Shown here in pieces: positions 46,571 to 54,861 of a stretch of 64,000 bases of DNA (position 1 is its first letter; each line of letters opens with the position of its first letter). The position numbers and the translations under genes were made by a program. The notes beneath the pieces are model-generated. The model was not told the DNA's origin and searched no databases. It saw only the letters and a program-made list of their open reading frames with translations. Source of the stretch: Deltaproteobacteria bacterium (GTDB lineage: Bacteria; Myxococcota_A; Polyangia; Polyangiales; JADJMO01); the NCBI GenBank assembly GCA_025363655.1, contig JANYDK010000139.1, positions 1 to 64,000 on the forward strand, written 5' to 3'.

Positions 46571-47512
46571 ATGTCATCCGTCGCCTCCCGCGCGCCCCTC
46601 GTCGCCTATCGCAGCGCCTCTACGTTCGTAGACCGCTTCCGCGCACTCGTGGCGTGGGCAGGTGGTCGCGAAAAGATCCTCGGCCACTCCTGCGAAGGCC
46701 GTCCGATCTTCGGCTTCGAGCTCGGTCGAGAAGATTCCGACGTCCAAACGGTCCTCCTCACCTCCCTCGTCCACGGCATCGAGGTCATCGGCGCGATCGC
46801 GCTCCAGGCGCTGATCCCCCGCATCGCCGGCTCGTCGCTCGGTGACCGCGCGCGCTTCGTGGTCGTGCCGGTAGTCAACCCCGACGCCTTTGCCGACAAC
46901 ATCGCGCGCGTCGAGAGCGGACGCATCGCGTGGCGACGGTGCAACGCGCGCGGCGTCGACCTCAATCGCAATTTCCCCTTCGTCGGTGCGTCACGTCCGA
47001 CCCACCCGTTCGCCGGCTCGCGCATCGCGCTCTCACCGCACTACGCCGGTCCCGCCGAGGCCTCCGAACCCGAGACGCGTGCGCTCATGGAGCTGGCAGC
47101 TGCGATTCGGCCCGACCTCTCGATTGGCTTCCACAGCTTCGGCGAGCTCTTGCTCCACCCGTGGGCACACACCGACGCCCCGCCGCCGCGCAAGGCCGAA
47201 TACCGCCGCCTCGGCGACGTATTTGCAGACTCGGTGACGTCGCGACGCTACGCAGTGAAACAGGCTTCCGCGTTCTATCCGACGATCGGCGATCTCGACG
47301 ATTGGCTCGACGCCACCTTCGACTGCTTGTCGTTCACCGTCGAGGTCGGCGCGCTCGATCGCCGCCTCGTGGATCCGCGCCGCCTCTTCAATCCGTTCTG
47401 GTGGATGAACCCGACCCGCGTCGACGAGACCGTCGACGACGTCGTGCCGGGCGTCCTCGCGTTGCTCGAAGCTGCAATTTCTCGGGCGCCGACTTTCCGC
47501 TCGGTGGCCTGA
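46571..47512 (+). CDS. M14-family zinc carboxypeptidase
   Basis: A 313-aa peptidase. Zinc ligands His 68 and Glu 71 in LVHGIEVIG, a later His in IGFHSFGELLLHPW, substrate-binding Asn/Arg in DLNRNFPF, and the catalytic Glu in CLSFTVEVGALDR are all present, so it should be active. No signal peptide is apparent, so it may act in the cytoplasm on peptides such as murein tripeptide or other C-terminal acidic residues. It stands alone, 76 bp after the agmatinase gene and 76 bp before the kinase operon. Confidence 0.87.
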   Translation: MSSVASRAPLVAYRSASTFVDRFRALVAWAGGREKILGHSCEGRPIFGFELGREDSDVQTVLLTSLVHGIEVIGAIALQALIPRIAGSSLGDRARFVVVPVVNPDAFADNIARVESGRIAWRRCNARGVDLNRNFPFVGASRPTHPFAGSRIALSPHYAGPAEASEPETRALMELAAAIRPDLSIGFHSFGELLLHPWAHTDAPPPRKAEYRRLGDVFADSVTSRRYAVKQASAFYPTIGDLDDWLDATFDCLSFTVEVGALDRRLVDPRRLFNPFWWMNPTRVDETVDDVVPGVLALLEAAISRAPTFRSVA

Positions 47513-47588
47513 GCCTTGTTCCGCAAAGACAGCGATTGCCCAGGGACTACGCTACTTTCGATCCCCGGAGTGAGGGAGGGGAACGAAC

Positions 47589-49379
47589 ATGCCCGATTTC
47601 TTGAGGCGACTCTTTTCCACCGACGAGTTCATGCCTCATGGTCACTGTTACTTCTGGCGACCAGGCATCGTCTGGCTCCATGTCGTCTCGGACAGTCTGA
47701 TCACGCTCGCCTACGTGGCAATCCCGCTCCTCCTCGTGCGCTTCGTCCGACTCCGACGCGACCTCCCGTTTCACTGGATGTTCTGGTGCTTCGGGCTCTT
47801 CATCGTCTCGTGCGGGATGACGCACCTGATGGAGATTTGGACGCTTTGGCATCCGACCTATTGGCTTTCGGGGTCGGTGAAGGCGGTGACCGCGGTGGCT
47901 TCGGTGTCGACGGCGGCGCTGCTGGTACCGCTGATTCCGCAGGCGCTGGCGCTGCCGAGCCCGGCCGAGATGCGCAAGGCGATGACCGCGCTTCGGCGCA
48001 GCGAGTCCCGCTTTCGTGCGGCGATGGAGGGGGCGCCCGATACGTTCCTCGTCCTCGAGAGCGTGCGCGACGAGCACGGCGACCTCGTCGATCTCGAGTA
48101 CGTCGACCTCAACGCGCAGGCAGAAGAATTGTTCGAAAGGCCGCGTGAGTCGGTGCTCGGAACGAAGCTGAGCGAGCTCGTCCCGCCCGACGCCGACGGC
48201 GACTTCTTCGAGAAGGCGCTCGCCGTCGCCACGAGTGGCAAGCGCGTCGACGAAGAGGTGAAGACCTGCGGCGACGACGGCCGCGCGCATTGGGTGCATC
48301 AGCAGATCGTGCCGCTCGTCGACGGCGTGGCGGTGAAATGGCGTGACGTCACCGAGCGTCATCGCGCAGAAGAAAAATTTCGCGCGCTCCTCGAATCGGC
48401 ACCCGACGCGATGGTCATCGTCGACGCTGACGGCAAGATTGCGCTCGTCAACGCGCAAACCGAGCGCCTCTTCGGTCACCGACGTGAGGAGCTCACGGGG
48501 CAAGCGGTCGAGACGCTGGTCCCCGAGCGCTTCCGCAGCCAACACCCCGCGCATCGCAACGCGTACTTCACGGAACAGAAGGCGCGGGTCATCGGCTCGG
48601 GCCTCGAGCTCTTCGCCCTCCGGCGCGACGGCTCGGAATTTCCGGTTGAAATCAGCCTGAGCCCGCTCGTCACGGAGGAAGGCGTCCTCGTCTCGGCTGC
48701 GATTCGGGACGTCACCGAGCGGCAGCGCACCCGCGAGCTCCACGCCACCCTTCGCGAGAAGGAGACGCTGCTGAAAGAGATTCACCACCGCGTGAAGAAC
48801 AATCTGCAGGTCATCTCCAGTCTCCTCAACCTCCAGGCGCAACACGTCGACGACGAGAAGGCGCGGCGCGCCTTCGCCGACAGCCAGGCTCGCGTGCGCT
48901 CGATCGCCCTCCTCCACGAACGCCTCTATCGTACGGACACGCCCGCGCGCATCGACATGGACGACTACCTGAAGAGCCTCGTGCACGTCGTCGTCCGGAC
49001 CAACGGCGGGGCCGGCGTCGATGCGCGGGTCGAGGCCTCGGCGACGGGAATCTGGCTCGACATCGACAGCGCCGTGCCCTGCGCGCTGATCGTCAACGAG
49101 CTCGTCACCAACGCGCTCAAGCATGCATTTTCGCTGGGCACCGAGCAGCCGACGGTGTCGGTCGAGGCGGTCGAACGCGAGAACGGAATCGAGCTCTCGG
49201 TCACCGACAACGGCAAGGGCTGGGAGCCGAAGAGCGACGAAGAGCGCGCCCCGACGCTCGGCTTGCAACTCGTGGAGGCGCTCTCCGAACAATTGGAAGG
49301 ACGCCTCGAGATCCGCAGAGTCGGCGAAGAGAGCGGGACGCGCGTCAGCGTCACGTTCCAGCCGAAAGAGGCGAGCTGA
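47589..49379 (+). CDS. Histidine kinase with ethylene-receptor-like N-terminal domain
   Basis: A 596-aa sensor kinase. Three N-terminal membrane helices align with the plant ETR1 ethylene-binding domain: [13 protein letters not shown] (Asp 35, like ETR1 Asp 25) and [18 protein letters not shown] (Cys 75 and His 79, like the copper ligands Cys 65 and His 69), each offset by exactly ten. Two PAS domains follow (about 140-260 and 265-385), then HisKA_2 with [20 protein letters not shown] and an HATPase region ([23 protein letters not shown]). A GGGAGGGG ribosome-binding site precedes the ATG. It lies one base before the hybrid kinase gene. Ligand unknown; ethylene binding is a hypothesis from conserved residues. 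Confidence 0.88.
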   Translation: MPDFLRRLFSTDEFMPHGHCYFWRPGIVWLHVVSDSLITLAYVAIPLLLVRFVRLRRDLPFHWMFWCFGLFIVSCGMTHLMEIWTLWHPTYWLSGSVKAVTAVASVSTAALLVPLIPQALALPSPAEMRKAMTALRRSESRFRAAMEGAPDTFLVLESVRDEHGDLVDLEYVDLNAQAEELFERPRESVLGTKLSELVPPDADGDFFEKALAVATSGKRVDEEVKTCGDDGRAHWVHQQIVPLVDGVAVKWRDVTERHRAEEKFRALLESAPDAMVIVDADGKIALVNAQTERLFGHRREELTGQAVETLVPERFRSQHPAHRNAYFTEQKARVIGSGLELFALRRDGSEFPVEISLSPLVTEEGVLVSAAIRDVTERQRTRELHATLREKETLLKEIHHRVKNNLQVISSLLNLQAQHVDDEKARRAFADSQARVRSIALLHERLYRTDTPARIDMDDYLKSLVHVVVRTNGGAGVDARVEASATGIWLDIDSAVPCALIVNELVTNALKHAFSLGTEQPTVSVEAVERENGIELSVTDNGKGWEPKSDEERAPTLGLQLVEALSEQLEGRLEIRRVGEESGTRVSVTFQPKEAS

Positions 49380-49380
49380 C

Positions 49381-51333
49381 ATGGCCGAGGTCACGATCCT
49401 GGTCGTCGAGGACGAGAGCCTCGTCGCCATGGACATCCAGCGCACGCTGTCGCGCCTCGGCTATCACGTGCCGAAGACCGCGCGCACGGGGAGCGCAGCG
49501 CTCGAGCTCGCGGCGACGCTGAAGCCGCACCTCGCCCTCATGGACATCAAGCTCGCCGGACCGATGGACGGCATCGAGACCGCGCAGCTCCTGCGGCAGC
49601 GTTGGAACATTCCGGTCGTCTATCTCTCGTCCTATTCCGACGACAGCAGCCTCGCGCGTGCGAAGGCGACGGAACCCTTCGGCTATCTCCTCAAGCCGTT
49701 CAACGAGCGCGATTTGCGCACCGCCATCGAGGTCGCGCTCCACAAACACCAACTCGAATCACAGCTCGCCGCGCGCGAGCGTTGGTTTTCGACCACGCTC
49801 CGCTCCATCGGTGACGCGGTGATCGCGACCGGGCCGTACGCGACGATCACCTTCATGAATCCCGTCGCCGAAAGGCTCACCGGCTGGCTCCTCGCCGACG
49901 CGCGAGGGAAGAAGCTCGCCGAGGTGCTGCGACTCGTCGATGCCAAGGGGACGCCGCTGCGCGACCCGATCGAGCGCGCCGTCGCCCAAGGGTTCGCCGT
50001 CGAGCTTCCGCCCAACTCGGCGCTCCTCGCGCGGACGGGAGCTCGCCTCGCCGTCGACGACAGCGCAGCGCCGATCCTCGACGAGGACGGGAGCCTGCTC
50101 GGTGGCGTCGTCGTCTTCCGCGACGTCACCGACCGCAAGAAGCTCGAGCATCGCCTCGCCAACGCCGAACGCCTGGCGGCGATCGGGACGATGGCCGCAG
50201 CGATGAGCCACGAAATCAACAACCCGATGGCCTACGTGGTCGCCAACCTCGCGTTCTGTCGCGACGGGCTGCAGCAGATCCTCGATCGCCTGGCGAGCCT
50301 CGAGAGCGGCGTCGACGTCGTCGAGACCGCCAAAGGCCTGCGCGCGCTCACCGCGGAGCTCAGCGAAGCGCTCTCCGAGGCCGACGAAGGCGCCGATCGC
50401 GTGCGTCGCATCGTGAAGAATCTGAGCAAATTCTCCTACGTCGACGAACTCGAGGAATCCCTCCTCGATCTGCCGGCGGTGCTCGATTCAGCGATGAAAC
50501 TGACCGCCAACGAGGTGCGCCACCACGCACGTCTGCGCTGCGAGTACGGCACCACGCCGTTCGTGCGCGCGAACGAGGGACAGCTCGTCCAGGTCTTCAC
50601 CAACCTCCTCGTCAACGCCGCCCAAGCCATCGATCAAGGGCGCGCCGACGCGCACGAAATCGTCGTCAGCACGACGGTCGACGACGCTGGTCGCGCCGTC
50701 GTGCGCGTCCGCGACACCGGCCGGGGCATGAGCGAAGAGCAGCGCCTGCGCGCCTTCGAGCCCTTCTTCACCACCAAAGAGAGCGGCGCCGGGCTCGGGC
50801 TCGGACTCTCCATCACGCAGTCGATCCTAGCCGCCTTGGGCGGAGAAATCAGTCTCGAAAGCAAGGTCGGCGTAGGCACTACATTTTCCGTAGCGCTACC
50901 CGCGGCCTCCGCCGAAGAGACCAAACGTCGGGGCTCGCGACAGAGCCCGACGCCGACGCGCAGAGGACGCGTGCTCATCATCGACGACGAGCCGGCGATT
51001 GGCCGCTCGCTGGCGAGGATGTTGCGAAGCCACCACGACGTCGTCTGCGAGGACGATGCTCGCAAGGCGGAGGCCCGCATCGCCACCGGCGAGACCTTCG
51101 ACGTCGTCTTCTGCGACCTGATGATGCCAGTGATGACCGGCATCGAGCTCTTCGAATCGGTGCGCGCCTCACGGCCCGAGCTCAGCCAGCGCTTCGTCTT
51201 CCTCACCGGCGGAGCGTTCTCGGAGAGCGCCCAGGCGTTTCTCCAGGCGACGTCGCAGCTGGTGGTCAGCAAGCCGTTTCAGGCCGCCGCGCTGCGAAAG
51301 ATCGTCAACGACTTCGTGGCGCTACGGGCTTAG
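49381..51333 (+). CDS. Hybrid regulator REC-PAS-histidine kinase-REC
   Basis: A 650-aa soluble protein. The N-terminal receiver has VEDESLVAMDIQ and LALMDIKLAGPMDG (phospho-acceptor Asp) with LLKPFNE. A PAS domain follows (about 130-260). The HisKA helix has AAIGTMAAAMSHEINNPMAYV, and the ATPase domain NLLVNAAQAI, DTGRGMSEEQ and GLGLGLSIT. The C-terminal receiver has IIDDEPAIGRSLARM, DVVFCDLMMPVMTG and VSKPFQ. The first receiver is probably the target of the ethylene-receptor-like kinase encoded one base upstream, so the two form a phosphorelay. There is no DNA-binding output domain. Confidence 0.92.
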   Translation: MAEVTILVVEDESLVAMDIQRTLSRLGYHVPKTARTGSAALELAATLKPHLALMDIKLAGPMDGIETAQLLRQRWNIPVVYLSSYSDDSSLARAKATEPFGYLLKPFNERDLRTAIEVALHKHQLESQLAARERWFSTTLRSIGDAVIATGPYATITFMNPVAERLTGWLLADARGKKLAEVLRLVDAKGTPLRDPIERAVAQGFAVELPPNSALLARTGARLAVDDSAAPILDEDGSLLGGVVVFRDVTDRKKLEHRLANAERLAAIGTMAAAMSHEINNPMAYVVANLAFCRDGLQQILDRLASLESGVDVVETAKGLRALTAELSEALSEADEGADRVRRIVKNLSKFSYVDELEESLLDLPAVLDSAMKLTANEVRHHARLRCEYGTTPFVRANEGQLVQVFTNLLVNAAQAIDQGRADAHEIVVSTTVDDAGRAVVRVRDTGRGMSEEQRLRAFEPFFTTKESGAGLGLGLSITQSILAALGGEISLESKVGVGTTFSVALPAASAEETKRRGSRQSPTPTRRGRVLIIDDEPAIGRSLARMLRSHHDVVCEDDARKAEARIATGETFDVVFCDLMMPVMTGIELFESVRASRPELSQRFVFLTGGAFSESAQAFLQATSQLVVSKPFQAAALRKIVNDFVALRA

Positions 51334-51343
51334 GGACAAGGCG

Positions 51344-52090
51344 ATGCGCATCGCCCCGATTCTCCGTGACTTCCTCGCCCCAGCACGCGCCTTCGAGCCG
51401 TGCGAGCTGGCGGGGGTGATTCGCGGCGTCGCGGTGACGGTACGTTTCCTCGTCGAGACCTACGGGAGCATCACGCTCCGGCCGGTGGAGATCGAGGTCC
51501 CCTACGCGCACGGCGAGCCCAAGGTGCGCTTTGCCATCTTCCCGGGACAGGCGGTGACCGCGAGCGAGATACGCGAAGGACTGATGCGCGATCTCGAATT
51601 CGGCGATCCGGCGTTCGACGCCGAATACGTCGTCAACGCAGCCCCCGCCGACGTCGTGCGCGAGCTCCTCGACGGTCCGACGCGGGCGAGTTTGCTCGAG
51701 AGCCGGCTGGCGATTCGCACCAGCCCCAAAGCGCTGATCATCCGCCACGACTCTTGGATCGACGACGCGGCGAAGCTCGAATCCGCCGTCGAATTCGCGC
51801 TCTCCTTCGCGGCGCGCATTGGCCCTGCCGCCGAGTCGGCGAGCGCGAATGCGAGGGCCGCCGCGCTCACCGAGCCCTATCGCGACCACAAGACCGACGA
51901 CGAAATCGCCCTCGAACGCACGCTCGACGTCGCGGCCGTCAAGGCGATCGACGAGCGTCGGCTCGCCGTCTCGAAGCTCCGCAGCGCCCGCTGGCAAGTC
52001 TTCTTCTGGCTCCTCGTCTTCGCGATCGTCGGTGGGATACTTCTCCTGGTGGTCGTGTTCGGCCGGCGCGACACAGGAGGTTACGAATGA
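51344..52090 (+). CDS. Unknown protein with C-terminal membrane anchor
   Basis: A 248-aa protein without a domain I recognise. The N-terminal 140 residues are mixed alpha/beta (CELAGVIRGVAVTVRFLVET, PVEIEVPYAHGEPKVRFAIF). A helical stretch follows, then one C-terminal membrane span (WQVFFWLLVFAIVGGILLLV) with a short basic/acidic tail, so the bulk would face the cytoplasm. It starts 10 bp after the hybrid kinase and overlaps the next gene by ATGA, so it belongs to the signalling operon. AGGGACAAGG precedes the start. Confidence 0.7.
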   Translation: MRIAPILRDFLAPARAFEPCELAGVIRGVAVTVRFLVETYGSITLRPVEIEVPYAHGEPKVRFAIFPGQAVTASEIREGLMRDLEFGDPAFDAEYVVNAAPADVVRELLDGPTRASLLESRLAIRTSPKALIIRHDSWIDDAAKLESAVEFALSFAARIGPAAESASANARAAALTEPYRDHKTDDEIALERTLDVAAVKAIDERRLAVSKLRSARWQVFFWLLVFAIVGGILLLVVVFGRRDTGGYE

Positions 52091-53073
52091 CGCGCAGGAC
52101 CACGCAAATTCGACGAGTCGGTCGTCTCGGGCTTCTCGCTCTACTGGCTTTGCCGACCGCGGCCTGCCCGCGTCGATCGACCTCCGAGGGCCCGGGCGGG
52201 GCCGCATCTTCGAGCGTGAATTCGAGCGTGAAGTCCAGCGCCGTTGCCCCGCCCGAGCCGCCGCTACCCTCACCTGCATTGGAGGCCGCGCTCGACGCCG
52301 CGCTGGTCGCGCTCGCGAGCGGCGACACCAAGACGGCCGATACGGAGCTCGCGAAGGCCGACCCGCTCGCCGGCGCCGATCCGCACTTCGCATTCCTGGT
52401 CGCGCGCGTACGTGCGACGCGCTTCGCGATGGCGGCCGATTTCGACCAAGCTGCTGCGGCCTTGGTGAAAGTCCTTCCCGCGCTCGCCCGTCACCCCGAG
52501 CTGCGCGACGAGTTCTCGGCGCACAACACCTTGATGATGATCCGCGAGGCGCAGGGCGATCCTGCCTCTGCGCTCGCCGAGAACGATCAAGCGACGCTCT
52601 GCGCGGCACGGGGAACCTGGGATCCGGAGACGCGCGACGAGCTCGCCTTCCAGAAAGACCGTTGGCACCGCGCCTATCTCACCCGCATGCTCGCCGAATC
52701 GCGCACCGGCTCCGCGAAGGAGGCGCTCGTCGCCTACGCGCGCGCCTCGCTGGACGAATATCGAACCCGAGGATTTCCCGACTCGGTAGCGGTCCTCGAT
52801 GCCTATTTCGCCGCGCTCGATGGTCGACCCGAGGCCGCGCTCGCCGCCGCCCGGCGCGTCGATCTCGAGAAGGACGACGACATCGAAGACCTCTACCTCG
52901 TCGTCGTCGGCCTCTCGGCCGGAGGAGACGCCGCCGGTGCGGAGGCGGTGCGCAAGGCGATGCGTCGAGACTCCGAGCCACGCATCTCCTCGGCCGTGAT
53001 GTTGCGATGGGTCGATCTCGACGCGAAGGGAACGGCGGGATTCACGCCCTTCCACGCGAAGACGTCACTGTGA
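52087..53073 (+). CDS. Lipoprotein with TPR-like helical repeats
   Basis: A 328-aa predicted lipoprotein (LLALPTAACP lipobox). A short Ser/Val linker precedes helical repeats consistent with TPR (ALVALASGDTKTADTELAKA, FLVARVRATRFAMAADFDQA, DSVAVLDAYFAALDGRPEAA). It lies last in the kinase operon, with an ATGA overlap at its start. Its 3' end overlaps the convergent MarR gene by 9 bp (53065-53073). Periplasmic or surface partner of the operon's sensor is possible; no direct evidence. Confidence 0.72.
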   Translation: MTRRTTQIRRVGRLGLLALLALPTAACPRRSTSEGPGGAASSSVNSSVKSSAVAPPEPPLPSPALEAALDAALVALASGDTKTADTELAKADPLAGADPHFAFLVARVRATRFAMAADFDQAAAALVKVLPALARHPELRDEFSAHNTLMMIREAQGDPASALAENDQATLCAARGTWDPETRDELAFQKDRWHRAYLTRMLAESRTGSAKEALVAYARASLDEYRTRGFPDSVAVLDAYFAALDGRPEAALAAARRVDLEKDDDIEDLYLVVVGLSAGGDAAGAEAVRKAMRRDSEPRISSAVMLRWVDLDAKGTAGFTPFHAKTSL

Positions 53074-53553
53074 ATCCTCCGTCGCCCCGCCTTTCGCGAG
53101 CTCGTTGCCGACGATCGCGGCGAGCATCGCGTGGAGGGATCGAAGCTTGGTCTCGCCCAGGGTGTCGCGCATCTCGCGCTCGAGCTCGCCGAGGACTCCG
53201 AGACCCTCGAGCATCGCGGCCCTTCCGCGCTTGCTGAAGCGCACCAACTTGGCCCGCGCGTCGGTCGGATCGGGCGCGCGCTCGAGGGTGCCCATGGCGA
53301 CGAGGTCGTCGACCAACTGTCCGGCCGCTTGCTTGCTGACCCCGAGCCGTTGCGCGAGCTCGGTGAGCCGGGTTCCTTCGAGCGCTACGTGGGGCAAGAG
53401 CGAGGTGTGCACCGACCGAAGGGGTTGACGCGTTCGGCGCCGCACCTGCGCGACCGCGCGCTCGTTGAGGAGCCGCGCCGCCTTGAAGAGAAGCTGCAGC
53501 GTCGACTGCGCCTTCTCGCGCTCGAGGAGCTCGGCATACGCGTCGGCGGCCAC
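53065..53553 (-). CDS. MarR-family transcriptional regulator
   Basis: A 162-aa winged-helix protein. The recognition region is LTELAQRLGVSKQAAGQLVD then DLVAMGTLERAPDPTDARAK (wing with the conserved D-x-R), flanked by dimer helices at both ends. It is divergent from the DUF4336 gene, and the gap holds two matching palindromes, a typical arrangement for a MarR repressor that controls itself and its neighbour. Ligand unknown. Confidence 0.9.
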   Translation of the reverse strand: MAADAYAELLEREKAQSTLQLLFKAARLLNERAVAQVRRRTRQPLRSVHTSLLPHVALEGTRLTELAQRLGVSKQAAGQLVDDLVAMGTLERAPDPTDARAKLVRFSKRGRAAMLEGLGVLGELEREMRDTLGETKLRSLHAMLAAIVGNELAKGGATEDSQ

Positions 53554-53583
53554 GTCTCGAGTCGACCACGCGCCGCATATTTG

Positions 53584-53599
53584 GTCAAGGTACCTTGAC
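53584..53599. promoter_or_regulatory. MarR operator 1
   Basis: GTCAAGGTACCTTGAC, a perfect 16-bp palindrome. Same arms (GTCAAG-N4-CTTGAC) as the second site 22 bp away. It lies 31 bp upstream of the marR start. Confidence 0.75.
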
Positions 53600-53605
53600 T
53601 ATTTC

Positions 53606-53621
53606 GTCAAGTCTGCTTGAC
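53606..53621. promoter_or_regulatory. MarR operator 2
   Basis: GTCAAGTCTGCTTGAC, perfect 6-bp arms around TCTG. Centre-to-centre distance to the first site is 22 bp, about two helical turns. The CTTGAC arm overlaps possible TTGAC-type -35 hexamers, consistent with repression. Confidence 0.75.
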
Positions 53622-53657
53622 TAATGTCCCAAGGTCACTCACAGAGGCAAACCAACG

Positions 53658-54374
53658 ATGCTCACGCAAATCGCCAAAGACGTTTGGTCGCAAGACGAAG
53701 ACCTCCGCCTCCGAGGAGGAATGATCATGCCCGCCCGCGCGACCATCGTGCGTCTCCCCGGCGGCGAATTGGTCATCCACTCACCGCTCCCCATCGACGA
53801 CCAGGTGGCCGCGGAGCTCGCGTCCCTCGGCGAAGTTCGCTTCCTCGTCGCGCCCAACCGGCTTCATTGGATGTTCGTGAAAGGCGCGATCACCCGCTAT
53901 CCGAACGCTCGCGTGATCGCCGCGCCGGGTCTCGAGCGCAAGCTGCCCGACGTCGCACTCACGCCGCTTCCCGCGTCGGGAAGGATCGAGGGCATGGGCG
54001 ACGACCTACGCGTCCAGCGAATCGAAGGCGCACCGACCATGACCGAGCACGCGCTCTATCACGAGCGCTCGCAATCGCTGATCGTCACCGACCTGCTCTT
54101 CAACGTGCAGCGCAGCAAAGGGTTCATGGCCGGGCTCTTCCTGCGCCTCGTCGGTGCTCACGGGAAGACGGCGCAGAGCCGGGTCTGGCGGATGGTCGTC
54201 GCCGATCGCGTCGCCGCAGCCCGCAGCGCGGCCGCCGTGCTCAGCTGGGATTTCGAGCGAATCGTCGTCGCCCACGGCGACGTCGTGAGCGACGCGGCCC
54301 ATGAACGCGCGAGGCTCGCGCTCGCGTGGATGACCGCGAGGGCGCCGGAGCGACTGCTGGGCGCATCGACGTAG
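53658..54374 (+). CDS. DUF4336 (metallo-beta-lactamase-like) protein
   Basis: A 238-aa protein with the DUF4336 pattern: an N-terminal beta segment (TIVRLPGGELVIHSPLPIDD), LVAPNRLHWMFVKGAI, YPNARVIAAPGLERKLPD, MTEHALYHERSQSLIVTDLL and FERIVVAHGDVV. The family has a metallo-beta-lactamase-like fold with altered metal ligands; one His (LHWM) and HGD remain visible. AGAGG precedes the ATG by about 10 bases. Divergent from marR and probably its target. Substrate unknown. Confidence 0.8.
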   Translation: MLTQIAKDVWSQDEDLRLRGGMIMPARATIVRLPGGELVIHSPLPIDDQVAAELASLGEVRFLVAPNRLHWMFVKGAITRYPNARVIAAPGLERKLPDVALTPLPASGRIEGMGDDLRVQRIEGAPTMTEHALYHERSQSLIVTDLLFNVQRSKGFMAGLFLRLVGAHGKTAQSRVWRMVVADRVAAARSAAAVLSWDFERIVVAHGDVVSDAAHERARLALAWMTARAPERLLGAST

Positions 54375-54481
54375 GTTCGTTGCGTGATTTTTCGCGACGC
54401 TTCGGAACCGCGAGGGCAGTGACGGATTTACGAACGACGGCGCACGACCACCTGACGTGATCGACTACCATCGGCGACGCT

Positions 54482-54826
54482 TTGAAGGTCGATCACGTCG
54501 CGCGCGTCCAGCAGTTGCTAGCCCTGGCCGGTCATCCCGACACGCCGCTCGAGGAGGCACGCACTGCCGCGCACCAGGCGGCGAAGCTCTTCGCCAAGCA
54601 CAAGATGACGATCGGTCGATCGAGCACGCACGCGACGCAGAGCGCGGAGTCGACGGCCGCGCGTCGCGATCACGAACGACGAGACGACCCCGATCGACCG
54701 CGGGAGCCGTGGGAGTCCTCGCCCGAGGAGCGCGCAGCGGCGAATCGCGCGTACGAGGCGAGGATGGCGGCCGAGAGGGCGGAGAAGGCGGCTGAGAACG
54801 CGAAGAAGAATCGTGAACGAGGCTGA
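54482..54826 (+). CDS. DUF2786-containing small protein
   Basis: A 114-aa protein from a TTG start. The first 45 residues match the DUF2786 helical pattern (VQQLLALAGHPDTPLEEART, then AAHQAAKLFAKHKM). The rest is highly charged (Arg/Glu/Ala) and likely a coiled coil (RAYEARMAAERAEKAAENAK). No ATG or GTG is available in frame and no ribosome-binding site is obvious, so the start is uncertain. DUF2786 occurs in many phage and genomic proteins with unknown role. Confidence 0.6.
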   Translation: MKVDHVARVQQLLALAGHPDTPLEEARTAAHQAAKLFAKHKMTIGRSSTHATQSAESTAARRDHERRDDPDRPREPWESSPEERAAANRAYEARMAAERAEKAAENAKKNRERG

Positions 54827-54861
54827 AATCGGGCTGCGCCGTAACGCGACCCGGATCCACC

